Below, piece by piece: positions 27,298 through 35,809 of a stretch of 64,000 nucleotides of DNA. The stretch's first letter is position 1, and the number at the start of each line of letters is the position of its first letter. The position numbers and the translations under genes are program-made. The DNA lies in assembly GCF_030160115.1 (NCBI RefSeq), contig NZ_BSNS01000024.1:62001-126000 (forward strand), read 5' to 3'. This DNA is from Devosia nitrariae (GTDB lineage Bacteria; Pseudomonadota; Alphaproteobacteria; Rhizobiales; Devosiaceae). The notes below the pieces were generated by a model. The model saw nothing but the letters and a program-made list of their open reading frames with translations, ran no database searches and was not told the DNA's origin.

Positions 27298-27966
27298 TTA
27301 AGCTACCGCATCGAGCAGGCCGTTGAACAACCCGCGTCCGTCGATGCCGCCATGGGCGCTCTCGATGAGGTTCTCCGGGTGCGGCATGAGGCCGAGCACG
27401 GACTTGTCCGCATTGAAGACGCCGGCGATGTCGTGGATCGAGCCGTTGGGATTGGTGCCATCGGCATATCGGAAGGCCACCTGGCCATTGTCTTCGATGC
27501 GCGCCAGGGTCTCGGGATCGGCGAAATAGTTGCCGTCATGATGGGCGACCGGGCAGCGGATCACCTGTCCGGCCGTATAGCCGCGGGTGAAGACCGTATC
27601 GGCGTTGGCGACCTCGAGCTTGACTTCCCGACAGACGAATTTGAGCGAGGCGTTGCGCATGAGGACGCCGGGCAGGAGGCCCGCCTCGGTCAGGATCTGG
27701 AAGCCGTTGCAGACGCCGAGGATCCGGACGCCCTTTTCAGAACGCTCGCGGATGACGTCCATGATCGGCGAGCGGGCGGCGATGGCACCGGCACGCAGGT
27801 AGTCTCCATAGGAGAATCCGCCCGGGATGACGATGAGGTCGACATCGGGAATGGTCGCGTCCTGATGCCAGACGACGGCGGGAGGCGTGCCGCCGATCTT
27901 GGTCAGGGCGGCGATCATATCGGAATCGCGATTGAGGCCGGGAAATACGACGACGGCGGACTTCAT
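27298..27966 (-). CDS. purQ: Phosphoribosylformylglycinamidine synthase, glutaminase subunit
   Basis: 222-residue class I glutamine amidotransferase. Cys86 sits in GVCNGFQIL, and His/Glu of the triad in LMPHPENL near the end. It supplies ammonia to PurL. In many relatives purS and purQ are adjacent; here about 1.4 kb with an acyltransferase gene separates them. Confidence 0.97.
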   Translation of the reverse strand: MKSAVVVFPGLNRDSDMIAALTKIGGTPPAVVWHQDATIPDVDLIVIPGGFSYGDYLRAGAIAARSPIMDVIRERSEKGVRILGVCNGFQILTEAGLLPGVLMRNASLKFVCREVKLEVANADTVFTRGYTAGQVIRCPVAHHDGNYFADPETLARIEDNGQVAFRYADGTNPNGSIHDIAGVFNADKSVLGLMPHPENLIESAHGGIDGRGLFNGLLDAVA

Positions 27967-28059
27967 CGCTGTTGTCCTTGGCAGATGTGGGCTCAGGACG
28001 GTCTTGTGGCGATGGTTGGCCCAAAAGGCAAGGGGCGAGCTGCGTCAATGACGCGGATA

Positions 28060-29133
28060 TTATTCGGCCGGTGCACGTACGGGTTGGGCTTGGCGCGAGC
28101 CGGGCGTGCCGGGGATATGTGCCCACGCCGGACGCTCGAACAGGAACCTGCCCCAGCCGGTGCGCTGGATCAGCCAGTAGAGGACGAGCGGAGAGATGAC
28201 CGCGCTCGCCATGACAACGACGCTGAGGAGGCTGGTATCCGAAACGAGGCCGAGGCGGACGAGGACCTCGCGGGTGACAGCCATCGGTAGAGCAAAGGCC
28301 AGATAGACGACGATCGACTTCGAGCCCAGCCAGCGCAGCCAGTCCATGAACGCCAGCCGTGAGACAAGGACGGCGATGGTGCAGAGCGCGATCGAGCCGG
28401 CAAGCGCCAGCACGAGGCGAAGGCCGGGAATGCCGGCGATGCCCAGCGTGCTGCCGACCGGTTCCAACGCGAAGCCGGACGAGAAGACGAGACCGGTATT
28501 GATCGCCGCCCACGCGGCAAGGCCAATCACGGCGAGAGCCGGGTTTTCGGCAGTCCAGGCGGCCAGGCGGAAGATGTAGGGCGCGAGCGCATAGCCTGCG
28601 TAGAAATAGACGAAGTACTCGGCGAACTGATCGAGAGCGTAGATTCCAGTGTCGATGGGCGCGACCTGCAAGACGGCGCCGGCGGCAAGCGCTGCCCAGA
28701 GGGGCACGCGCAGGTCGTGAACGAGCTTTACGGCCGCGCTGAGCACGGCGAGCATGTAGATGAACCAAAGAACGCCATAGGGCTGGATCACCGCCCAGGC
28801 GAGGTAGCCGGCGGCGGTTGCCGGATCTCCGGCACCGAGGCCGACCTTGAAGACGATATGGATGACTGCCCAGAGGGCGTAGAAATAGAGGTAGTGAACC
28901 ACGCGCCTGTCGGCGTAGCGCGACCAGTCGCGGCTGATGACGTTGGCAAGGAACAGGCCCGAGATCAGGAAGAATTCGGGCATGCGGAAAGGGGTCGCCC
29001 AGGCGATGACCCAATGCAGGATACCGGTGCCGCCGGTGGCTTCCCCGACGCCATAGGCCGAATGCATCATGACGACGAGAAGAATCGAGAGGCCCTTGGC
29101 CGTATCGACCCAATCAAGACGCTGTCCGCTCAT
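28060..29133 (-). CDS. Acyltransferase-3 family membrane protein
   Basis: 357 residues with about 10 hydrophobic segments. It opens RLDWVDTAKGLSILLVVMMH, the acyltransferase-3 signature with the conserved His, and PEFFLISGLFL follows. Such proteins O-acylate surface polysaccharides or other exported sugars. The ATG at 29133 has AAGAAGGGG upstream. It interrupts the purS-purQ pair and seems to have its own AT-rich promoter region (29161-29230). Confidence 0.88.
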   Translation of the reverse strand: MSGQRLDWVDTAKGLSILLVVMMHSAYGVGEATGGTGILHWVIAWATPFRMPEFFLISGLFLANVISRDWSRYADRRVVHYLYFYALWAVIHIVFKVGLGAGDPATAAGYLAWAVIQPYGVLWFIYMLAVLSAAVKLVHDLRVPLWAALAAGAVLQVAPIDTGIYALDQFAEYFVYFYAGYALAPYIFRLAAWTAENPALAVIGLAAWAAINTGLVFSSGFALEPVGSTLGIAGIPGLRLVLALAGSIALCTIAVLVSRLAFMDWLRWLGSKSIVVYLAFALPMAVTREVLVRLGLVSDTSLLSVVVMASAVISPLVLYWLIQRTGWGRFLFERPAWAHIPGTPGSRQAQPVRAPAE

Positions 29134-29206
29134 GCCATGCCCCTTCTTACCGTGCCACACACATAGCCCAGTTCGATGCGAGCGTGGATAAGGGATTTTT
29201 CGCAGG

Positions 29207-29225
29207 ATTAAGGAAAATGCTTAAT
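29207..29225. promoter_or_regulatory. AT-rich palindromes upstream of the acyltransferase gene
   Basis: ATTAAG-N7-CTTAAT (29207-29225) is a perfect inverted repeat, followed by GCTAA-GGCT-TTAGC (29227-29240). They lie 74-107 bases upstream of the acyltransferase start in a spot far more AT-rich than its surroundings. A regulator site is likely, but its identity is not clear. The TTAA boxes are nine bases apart, so it does not match the CtrA consensus spacing of seven. Confidence 0.4.
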
Positions 29226-29253
29226 CGCTAAGGCTTTAGCTAAATGCCAGCGA

Positions 29254-29337
29254 TCAGGCAGGCACGGAGGCGTAGGCGGCGACCAGGAGGAACATGGAGG
29301 CGAAAAAGAGGACGGAAAGGGAGATTTTAGTCAGCAT
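29254..29337 (-). CDS. Possible 27-residue membrane peptide
   Basis: A short ORF between purS and the acyltransferase gene encodes MLTKIS, then about 15 hydrophobic residues (LSVLFFASMFLLVAAY), then a short polar end. The amphipathic start plus one membrane segment is typical of real small membrane proteins. No Shine-Dalgarno precedes it, so the call is weak. Confidence 0.3.
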   Translation of the reverse strand: MLTKISLSVLFFASMFLLVAAYASVPA

Positions 29338-29391
29338 TTCAGGAGCGTCCAGCGCAACACACGCGAATACGAGCAGTGTGACAGAAAGGGG

Positions 29392-29634
29392 TTAATTCGA
29401 GATTTCGACGGCGTAGTTTTCGATCACCGTGTTGGCAAGGAGCTTCTCGCACATCTGCGTAATCGCGATGCGGGCCTCCTCCTCGCTTGCGCCGTCGAGA
29501 ACGAGGTCGAAGACCTTGCCTTGGCGGACCGAGGCGACGCCGGAAAAGCCGAGGCCCTTCAAGGAGCCTTCGATGGCCTGTCCCTGCGGATCGAGGACGC
29601 CGGCCTTGAGGGTGACGGTGACGCGGGCTTTCAT
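29392..29634 (-). CDS. purS: Phosphoribosylformylglycinamidine synthase subunit PurS
   Basis: 80 residues, standard length. MKARVTVTLKAGVLDPQG is the PurS start, and GFSGVASVRQGKVFDLVLDG the second strand. PurS bridges PurQ and PurL. It follows purC with a 23-base gap. Confidence 0.95.
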   Translation of the reverse strand: MKARVTVTLKAGVLDPQGQAIEGSLKGLGFSGVASVRQGKVFDLVLDGASEEEARIAITQMCEKLLANTVIENYAVEISN

Positions 29635-29657
29635 GGAACTTCCGAGCGTGAAGAGGT

Positions 29658-30422
29658 CTACTGCACGAGGCGCGGGCCGGTCGTCAGCGCATTTTCGGCT
29701 TCCACCAGGATGCCGAGGCGCTGGGCGACTTCGCGGTAGGCGTCGACGAGGCCGCCAAGGTCTTCGCGGAAGCGGTCCTTGTCGAGCTTGTTGCGGGTCT
29801 TGATGTCCCACAGGCGGCAGCTGTCGGGCGAAATCTCGTCGGCGAGCACAATGCGCATCATGTCGCCTTCGTAGAGGCGGCCGACCTCGATCTTGAAGTC
29901 GACGAGCTGGATGCCGACGCCCATGAAGAGGCCCGATAGGAAATCGTTGACGCGGATGGCGAGCGACATGATGTCGTCGAGTTCCTGGGGCGTTGCCCAG
30001 CCGAAGGCGGTGATATGCTCCTCGGAGACCATCGGGTCGTGGAGGGCATCGTCCTTATAGCAGAACTCGATGATCGAACGCGGCAACTGCGTGCCCGGCT
30101 CCAGCCCCAGGCGCTTGGCGAGCGATCCGGCGGCGAAGTTGCGCACGATCACCTCGAGCGGGATGATCTCAACTTCCTTGATCAGCTGCTCGCGCATGTT
30201 GATGCGGCGGATGAAGTGAGTCGGTATGCCGAGCCCATTGAGCTTACTGAAAATGAACTCGGAGATACGGTTGTTGAGCACGCCTTTGCCGTCGAGGACT
30301 TCGTGCTTTGCGCCATCGCCGGCGGTCGTATCGTCTTTGAAGTACTGAACCAGAGTGCCGGGCTCGGGACCCTCGAAGAGGATCTTAGCCTTGCCTTCAT
30401 AGATTCTGCGACGACGGTTCAT
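29658..30422 (-). CDS. purC: SAICAR synthetase
   Basis: 254 residues from the ATG at 30422. [15 protein letters not shown] is the PurC start, [20 protein letters not shown] and [20 protein letters not shown] are family signatures, and [12 protein letters not shown] precedes the C-terminus. It joins aspartate to CAIR in purine synthesis. It is first gene of the pur cluster, divergent from the zeta-subunit gene across 268 bases. Confidence 0.97.
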   Translation of the reverse strand: MNRRRRIYEGKAKILFEGPEPGTLVQYFKDDTTAGDGAKHEVLDGKGVLNNRISEFIFSKLNGLGIPTHFIRRINMREQLIKEVEIIPLEVIVRNFAAGSLAKRLGLEPGTQLPRSIIEFCYKDDALHDPMVSEEHITAFGWATPQELDDIMSLAIRVNDFLSGLFMGVGIQLVDFKIEVGRLYEGDMMRIVLADEISPDSCRLWDIKTRNKLDKDRFREDLGGLVDAYREVAQRLGILVEAENALTTGPRLVQ

Positions 30423-30613
30423 ATTGGCTCTGCCGGATACCGATGAAGGGAGTGGATGCGAATTGGGCCGCTTCATGCGCCAGAACGGGACAGAAATGCA
30501 AGTCCTTTCGCTGCGGGCGGCGAGGTAGTCAGCGGCGAATTCCCGTTCCTGCCGCCGGACATTATGCCGCGCCGCAGCTGGGTGGGGACAGGTTCGGGTG
30601 TGCGCCGTAACCG

Positions 30614-30642
30614 TTGATTTGGTGTGTCGAACCTTCTATGTC
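30614..30642 (+). promoter_or_regulatory. Candidate promoter of the ATP-synthase zeta-subunit gene
   Basis: TTGATT (30614-30619), 17-base spacer, TATGTC (30637-30642). The predicted start lies about 40 bases before the GTG at 30691. The purC promoter should be in the same 268-base gap on the other strand but was not resolved. Confidence 0.35.
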
Positions 30643-30690
30643 CAGAGCCAACAGACAAGCGGCATCCGGCCAGAACAAGGGGAGAGCGAA

Positions 30691-31014
30691 GTGTCAGGAT
30701 TCGAGGATCGCAAGAAGGGCCAGGAAGCCAAGTTCGCGCTGGATGCGGAACTGCGGTTCAAGGCCGAGGCGCGGCGCAACAAGTTGCTGGGAATATGGGC
30801 AGCCGAGTTGATGGACCTGTCGGGCGACGAGGCCAAGGCCTATGCGGCTGAAGTGGTGGCGGCCGATTTCGAGGAGGCCGGCGACGAGGATGTTTTCCGC
30901 AAGGTTTCCGCCGACATCAAGGCCAAGGGCCTTTCCGTCACTGACGAGGCGATTCGCCAGAAAATGGCGCAACTCGTCGAAGTGGCCCGTGAGCAGGTGC
31001 TGGCCGAGGGCTGA
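30691..31014 (+). CDS. F1F0-ATPase inhibitor zeta subunit (DUF1476)
   Basis: 107 residues with a GTG start at 30691 preceded by GGGGAGAG. It opens SGFEDRKKGQEAKFALDAEL, the alphaproteobacterial zeta-subunit signature whose N-terminal stretch blocks rotation of F1. GIWAAELMDLSGDEAKAYA follows. Known in Paracoccus and relatives as the endogenous inhibitor of ATP hydrolysis. Its divergent pairing with purC supports an alphaproteobacterial origin. Confidence 0.93.
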   Translation: MSGFEDRKKGQEAKFALDAELRFKAEARRNKLLGIWAAELMDLSGDEAKAYAAEVVAADFEEAGDEDVFRKVSADIKAKGLSVTDEAIRQKMAQLVEVAREQVLAEG

Positions 31015-31040
31015 GCACAGTCGAATTGACAGTGCGAAAG

Positions 31041-31064
31041 GCCGGCCGCTGAGCCGGCTTTTTT
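31041..31064 (+). terminator. Rho-independent terminator of the zeta-subunit gene
   Basis: GCCGGC-CGCTGA-GCCGGC followed directly by TTTTTT, 26 bases past the stop codon. Confidence 0.9.
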
Positions 31065-31122
31065 GTTTGCTTCAGTGCCGGCCGGCGCGAGTCGCCATGC
31101 CGATCGAGGCAGGCATGACCGG

Positions 31123-31491
31123 CTAGAAGCCATATTTGGCATAGAGGTGCTGCGCGTCGCCGTCGGCAATGAGGCTGACATAAGCGCCCGCCGGTGCGTT
31201 GGCGTGGAGGTGGTCCATCAGCACGCTCATGATGCGCTTGCCCAGCCCTTTGCCCTGATGGGCCGGTTCGACGGCAATATCGACGATCTGGAACGCGGTT
31301 CCGCCGTCTCCAATGATGCGGCCCATGCCGATGGCGTGGCCGTCGTGGAGGACAGTAACGCCGAACCAGGTGTTGGGTAGGCCGAGGCGCGCGGATTCCT
31401 CGGACTTGGCACTGAGTCCCGCCACCACCCGTAACCGACGATAGTCGTCGACGTCCGGCGGGGTGAGGAGAATTGCGTAAGGGTCGCTCAT
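31123..31491 (-). CDS. GNAT acetyltransferase truncated by an in-frame amber codon
   Basis: 122 residues as encoded. EPAHQGKGLGKRIMSVLMDH is the acetyl-CoA loop. The protein stops at LYAKYGF, yet the same frame continues after the TAG with PVMPASIGMATRAG to a TGA at 31072, which is how intact relatives of this GNAT type usually end (YGFxPxxPxSIGM). So the last beta-strand has probably been lost by a nonsense mutation. Last gene of the rpe-fosX-purB operon; its start overlaps the previous stop (ATGA). Confidence 0.75.
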   Translation of the reverse strand: MSDPYAILLTPPDVDDYRRLRVVAGLSAKSEESARLGLPNTWFGVTVLHDGHAIGMGRIIGDGGTAFQIVDIAVEPAHQGKGLGKRIMSVLMDHLHANAPAGAYVSLIADGDAQHLYAKYGF

Positions 31492-32039
31492 AGCCGCTGC
31501 ATCAGCCGGGTGAACATCAAAAGGCCTTCCGGCCATGGCCCGTGGCCGGACTCGAGGTTGATGTGGCCGGCATCGCCAGCCACATGGAAGTCGGACCCCC
31601 AGCAGGCGGCGAATTCGGCGGCACGTTCCAGACTGCAATAAGGGTCGCTGGCCGAGGTCACGAGCATCGAGGGAAAGGGCAGAGGATCGCGCGGGACCGG
31701 GGCGAAGGGTGCGGTCTCGGACGGTACGGCGCGATTGAGCTCAATGTCGGGCGCCGAGACGAGGAAAGCACCGCGCACCTTGGTGTCGACGAGGCGTTGG
31801 GCGGTGTGGGCGAGAGCAATGACGGCGAGGGAATGGGCAATGACAACGACGGGACGCGTCGCCATCATGATCTCGCGGTGAATGGCTGCCACCCAATCTT
31901 CGAGTTGCGGCTCGTCCCAGTCGTCCTGCTCGACGAAGCGGGCGTTGGTGAGGCGCTCACCCCAGCGCCGCTGCCAATGGCCGGGACCGGAATCACCCAG
32001 GCCCGGCAGGATGAGGACGTCGGCTTCGGCAATCCTCAT
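31488..32039 (-). CDS. RBBP9/YdeN-type alpha/beta hydrolase
   Basis: 183 residues. Ser70 lies in VVVIAHSLAVIA, Asp132 in TSASDPYC and His159 in GDAGHINLESG, a full Ser-Asp-His triad. ILPGLGDSGPGHWQRRWGE at the start and the GHGPWPEG ending mark the RBBP9/YdeN family, a group of small serine hydrolases of largely unknown substrate. It overlaps both neighbours by ATGA. Confidence 0.9.
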   Translation of the reverse strand: MRIAEADVLILPGLGDSGPGHWQRRWGERLTNARFVEQDDWDEPQLEDWVAAIHREIMMATRPVVVIAHSLAVIALAHTAQRLVDTKVRGAFLVSAPDIELNRAVPSETAPFAPVPRDPLPFPSMLVTSASDPYCSLERAAEFAACWGSDFHVAGDAGHINLESGHGPWPEGLLMFTRLMQRL

Positions 32040-32446
32040 GAGCGATCGGTCCGTGGATGAAAGAATGCCGCATAACGCTTCATGCCAGTGCGCTCATAGA
32101 ACCCTTCTGCGGACGGTTCTGAAACGAGAATGAACCCGACTCTGGGGCCGAGCAACTCGGTACACTTGTCGATGATCGCTCGGCCGATACCTTGGCCTTG
32201 GTGGCTTTCGCGCACCGCAAGGTCAGCGCAAAAGCAGATCCAGACACCGTCGTTCATGCAGCGCGCGAGGCCGACGAGCATACCGGTCTCGTCACGGGCG
32301 GTAACGATGAAGTTGGCGCCGTCGAGCATGGCCTGCACACGCTCGGGATTGGTGATCGGGCGCCCCGATCCCAGCGTGGTCTGTCCAACACAGGCGATAT
32401 AATCGGCGGCCGTAAGCGTTTCCTCTTGCTGACAAGTTATCGGCAT
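32036..32446 (-). CDS. GNAT acetyltransferase
   Basis: 136 residues. The acetyl-CoA loop is RESHQGQGIGRAIIDKC and the C-terminal AEGFYERTGMKRYAAFF is typical of small-molecule GNATs. Substrate unknown. It is six bases downstream of purB and overlaps the hydrolase gene by four. Confidence 0.87.
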   Translation of the reverse strand: MPITCQQEETLTAADYIACVGQTTLGSGRPITNPERVQAMLDGANFIVTARDETGMLVGLARCMNDGVWICFCADLAVRESHQGQGIGRAIIDKCTELLGPRVGFILVSEPSAEGFYERTGMKRYAAFFHPRTDRS

Positions 32447-32452
32447 CGGTTT

Positions 32453-33766
32453 TCAGCTTTCTCCGAAGACCCGGCGGAAGATGGTGTCGACGTGCTTCAA
32501 ATGATAAGCATCGTCGAACATGGCGTCGATTTCGCCATCGGAAAGAGTCACTTCGGGATCTTCCCTAAGTTTCCTGGCGAAGGCGCCGGTGCGGTCGCCG
32601 CGCATTTCCCAGACCTTCATGGCGCTGCGCTGGACCAGAACATAGGCGTCCTCGCGCGAGTATCCGGCCTGGGTCAGGGCCAGCAGCACGCGCTGAGAGT
32701 TGTGAAGGCCGCCCAGCAAGTCGAGGTTGCGCTGCATGTTCTCGGGATAGACGAGCAGCTTATCAATGACCCCGGTCAGGCGGGCGAGGGCGAAATCGAG
32801 GGTGACGGTGGCGTCGGGACCAATCATGCGCTCGACCGACGAGTGCGAGATATCACGTTCGTGCCAGAGGGCGACGTTTTCCAGGGCAGGGGTGACCATG
32901 CCGCGTACCAGCCGGGCGAGGCCGGTGAGGTTTTCGGTCAGCACCGGGTTGCGCTTGTGCGGCATGGCCGAGGAGCCCTTCTGGCCGGGCGAGAAATATT
33001 CCTCGGCCTCGAGCACTTCGGTGCGCTGCAGGTGGCGGATCTCGGTAGCGACGCGCTCGAGCGAGGAGGCGATGACGCCCAGGGTTGCAAAGAACATTGC
33101 GTGCCGGTCGCGCGGGATGACCTGGGTCGAGACCGGTTCGACCATCAACCCCATCTTCTCGGCGACATATTCCTCGATCCGCGGATCGATATTGGCAAAG
33201 GTGCCGATGGCGCCGGAGATGGCGCAGGTGGCAATCTCGGCGCGGGCGGCAACGAGCCGGGTGCGGTTGCGCGCGAACTCGGCATAGGCCTCGGCGAGTT
33301 TGATCCCGAAGGTGGTCGGCTCGGCGTGGATGCCATGGCTGCGCCCGATGGTGATGGTGGTCTTGTGCTCGACGGCACGGCGCTTGATCGCTGCGAGCAG
33401 GGCATCGATATCGGCGAGGAGAATGTCGGCGGCGCGCGCGAGCTGCACGGCGAGCGTGGTGTCGAGCACGTCCGAGGAGGTCATGCCCTGGTGGACGAAG
33501 CGGGCTTCGGGCCCGACGATTTCGGCCAGGTGCGTGAGGAACGCGATGACATCGTGCTTTGTGGTGGCTTCGATCTCCTCGATGCGCTCGACATCGAAGG
33601 TCGCCGCGTTTCCCTTCTCCCAGATGACCCGCGCCGCCTCCTGGGGCACGACGCCGAGGTCGGCGAGCGCCGAGGTCGCGTGCGCCTCGATCTCGAACCA
33701 GATGCGGAACCGCGTCTGCGGCGACCAGATGGCGACCATCTCGGGACGGGAATAGCGCGGAATCAT
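32453..33766 (-). CDS. purB: Adenylosuccinate lyase
   Basis: 437 residues. The fumarase/ASL signature GSSAMPHKRNP is present, with TSSDVLDTTLAVQLA and TIGRSHGIHAEPTTFG. It catalyses two fumarate-releasing steps in purine synthesis. The start overlaps the fosX stop by four bases. MIPRYSRPEMVAIWSPQTRF is the usual start in this group. Confidence 0.97.
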   Translation of the reverse strand: MIPRYSRPEMVAIWSPQTRFRIWFEIEAHATSALADLGVVPQEAARVIWEKGNAATFDVERIEEIEATTKHDVIAFLTHLAEIVGPEARFVHQGMTSSDVLDTTLAVQLARAADILLADIDALLAAIKRRAVEHKTTITIGRSHGIHAEPTTFGIKLAEAYAEFARNRTRLVAARAEIATCAISGAIGTFANIDPRIEEYVAEKMGLMVEPVSTQVIPRDRHAMFFATLGVIASSLERVATEIRHLQRTEVLEAEEYFSPGQKGSSAMPHKRNPVLTENLTGLARLVRGMVTPALENVALWHERDISHSSVERMIGPDATVTLDFALARLTGVIDKLLVYPENMQRNLDLLGGLHNSQRVLLALTQAGYSREDAYVLVQRSAMKVWEMRGDRTGAFARKLREDPEVTLSDGEIDAMFDDAYHLKHVDTIFRRVFGES

Positions 33767-34227
33767 GGGCTTGGGCTCATCGGTTGAATGTCTGAGTCAG
33801 GCTCGCGGCCACGGGCATAGCGGGCGAGGCGCTCGCTCAACGTCCCCGTGTGGAGCTCGAACAGATGGTTGTCGCGGTCGTGGAAATACAGCGATCTGCC
33901 TTCGCCGGCAACGCGCGGGCGGCTCTCGCGGATGTCGAGGCCGAGTGCTGCGATGCGCTGACGATAGGAGTCGAAATCGGCCTCGTCGATCTTGAAGGCG
34001 ATGTGATTGTAGGTGCGCGAGGCAAGGGCTTCTCCCTTCATCACGGCGATCCATATCTCCTCGTCCCCGACAAGATAGAAGCGCTCTTCGGAGAGTGAGA
34101 CCTGCTCTTGGCCGCTGTCGTAGACCTTGCGGGCGTCCAGCACGGCAATCAGGATTTCCTCCATCGCGTCGAGATCGGCGACGACGAAGGTCATGTGGCT
34201 GAGGCCGGCCGGGCGCGGATCAGACAT
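33763..34227 (-). CDS. fosX: FosX-type glyoxalase-fold protein (fosfomycin epoxide hydrolase family)
   Basis: 154 residues of the vicinal-oxygen-chelate fold. Metal ligands match FosX: His11 (LSHMTFVV), His75 (YNHIAFKI) and Glu124 (NHLFELHTG). Glu48 aligns with the catalytic base of Listeria FosX (Glu44 there). Mesorhizobium FosX relatives are known to hydrolyse fosfomycin weakly, so resistance may be modest. It sits between rpe and purB in a tight operon. Confidence 0.87.
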   Translation of the reverse strand: MSDPRPAGLSHMTFVVADLDAMEEILIAVLDARKVYDSGQEQVSLSEERFYLVGDEEIWIAVMKGEALASRTYNHIAFKIDEADFDSYRQRIAALGLDIRESRPRVAGEGRSLYFHDRDNHLFELHTGTLSERLARYARGREPDSDIQPMSPSP

Positions 34228-34232
34228 GCCGA

Positions 34233-34913
34233 TCAGGCTTTGAGCGTCGTTGCGGCAGTGCGCAGTGCCGCAATGCGATCGGCATAGGTCGCGGGGTCGT
34301 TGCCGGCAAAGACCGAGGAGCCGGCAACGAGAAGGTTGGCGCCGGCCGCTGCGATCTCGTGCGCATTGTCGGGGTCGACGCCGCCGTCGACCTCCAGATC
34401 TATGGGGCGGCCGCCGATGAGGGCACGAGCTTGGCGGAGCTTCTCGAGCGCCACGGGGATGAAGCTCTGGCCGCCGAAGCCGGGGTTGACGCTCATGACG
34501 AGGACGAGATCGACGCCGTCGATGACGTGTTCGATCGCCGAGACGGGGGTCGCCGGATTGATGGCAACGCCGGCGCGCTTGCCTTCGGCTTTGATCGCCT
34601 GGATGGAACGGTGGAGGTGGGGACCGGCTTCGGCATGGACTGTGATGCCGTCGGCGCCGGCCCGGGCGAAGGCGGCGATATAGGGATCGACGGGGGCGAT
34701 CATCAAATGCACGTCGAAGGGTTTGGCCGTGATGTTGCGGATCGACTGCACGATGGTGGGGCCGAAGCTGATATTGGGAACGAAGTGACCGTCCATGATG
34801 TCGATATGGAAGACATCGCCGCCGGCGGCATCGATCGCACGAACCTCTTCGCCCAGGCGCGAAAAATCGGCCGAGAGGATGGAAGGGGCGATGCGGATCG
34901 ATTGCTGAGTCAC
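34233..34913 (-). CDS. rpe: Ribulose-phosphate 3-epimerase
   Basis: 226-residue TIM barrel from a GTG at 34913 with GAGGGA upstream; an ATG at 34952 would extend it. [17 protein letters not shown] opens the protein, and [18 protein letters not shown] and [14 protein letters not shown] are the two family signatures. It interconverts ribulose 5-phosphate and xylulose 5-phosphate. First gene of the operon running down to 31123. Confidence 0.96.
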   Translation of the reverse strand: MTQQSIRIAPSILSADFSRLGEEVRAIDAAGGDVFHIDIMDGHFVPNISFGPTIVQSIRNITAKPFDVHLMIAPVDPYIAAFARAGADGITVHAEAGPHLHRSIQAIKAEGKRAGVAINPATPVSAIEHVIDGVDLVLVMSVNPGFGGQSFIPVALEKLRQARALIGGRPIDLEVDGGVDPDNAHEIAAAGANLLVAGSSVFAGNDPATYADRIAALRTAATTLKA

Positions 34914-35131
34914 GTGGTGTCCCTCGTCGCCGTCGGGCTTCGTGCCTGCCATAGCCGCAAGGGGTTCCGCCCACAAGGGGTGGGGCGGAAATAGCCAGCC
35001 GATGAGCTCCCGGCCTTGCCTATTTACCGCTACCATCACTACTCAAGTTTCTCCGTCTGCCTTGTCGATTTCCGCCACCCAAGGTCGTCGTGGAGGCATC
35101 AGACAGCCAAGCGCAACTCAAGGAGAGACCA

Positions 35132-35794
35132 ATGAGAAAAGTCATTGCAGCCGCATTCGTCAGTGTCGACGGAGTGATGCAGGCGCCGGGTGCGCCGGAG
35201 GAGGATCCGACGGGTGGCTTCAAGTATGGCGGGTGGAACGTGCCGCATTTCGACGAGGTAGTGGGCGGGGCGATGGGCGAGATGTTCTCCGATCCCTTCG
35301 ACCTGCTGCTCGGCCGCAAAACCTACGACATCTTCGCGGCCCACTGGCCGCAGGCGGCCAAAAACGGCGACCCCATGGGTCAGCACTTCGGACAGATCAA
35401 CAAATACGTCGCCTCGCGCAATCCGGACATCCGGCTCGACTGGGAGAACAGCCACTGGCTGGGCGCCGATCCGGTCGCGGCGATCAGGAAGCTCAAGAGC
35501 GAGGATGGGCGGAACATCATGACCCAGGGCTCCAGCGATTTCGTCCAGACGCTCTTTGCCAACGATCTCGCCGACGAGATCTATACCCTCTTCTTTCCGG
35601 TGCTGTTGGGCAGGGGTAAGCGGTTCTTAGGCGACAGCGTGCAGCCGGGCGCGCTGAAGCTCATTTCCTCGGTGACGTCCCCGTCCGGTGTGACGATGAA
35701 CCGCTATGTGCGCAACGGCGAGGTGGTGACCGGGTCGTTCGCGCTCGAGCAGCCAACGGAGATGGAGCTGGAGCGGCGTAGGAACCTCACCTGA
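35132..35794 (+). CDS. Dihydrofolate-reductase-like (RibD C-terminal) protein
   Basis: 220 residues from the ATG at 35132 (AAGGAGAG upstream). AAAFVSVDGVMQAPGAPEED opens the fold, LLLGRKTYDIFAAHWP and RNIMTQGSSDFVQTL are typical of the YyaP/RibD_C family, distantly related to DHFR and riboflavin reductases. It probably binds NADPH; substrate unknown. Divergent from rpe and convergent with rlmB, 15 bases away. Confidence 0.88.
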   Translation: MRKVIAAAFVSVDGVMQAPGAPEEDPTGGFKYGGWNVPHFDEVVGGAMGEMFSDPFDLLLGRKTYDIFAAHWPQAAKNGDPMGQHFGQINKYVASRNPDIRLDWENSHWLGADPVAAIRKLKSEDGRNIMTQGSSDFVQTLFANDLADEIYTLFFPVLLGRGKRFLGDSVQPGALKLISSVTSPSGVTMNRYVRNGEVVTGSFALEQPTEMELERRRNLT

Positions 35795-35809
35795 CGTCTT
35801 GACCGCGAT

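Noticed and set aside
29207-29225. CtrA-binding site
   Set aside because: The TTAA boxes are nine bases apart, not seven as in the CtrA consensus, so only a generic palindrome is reported.
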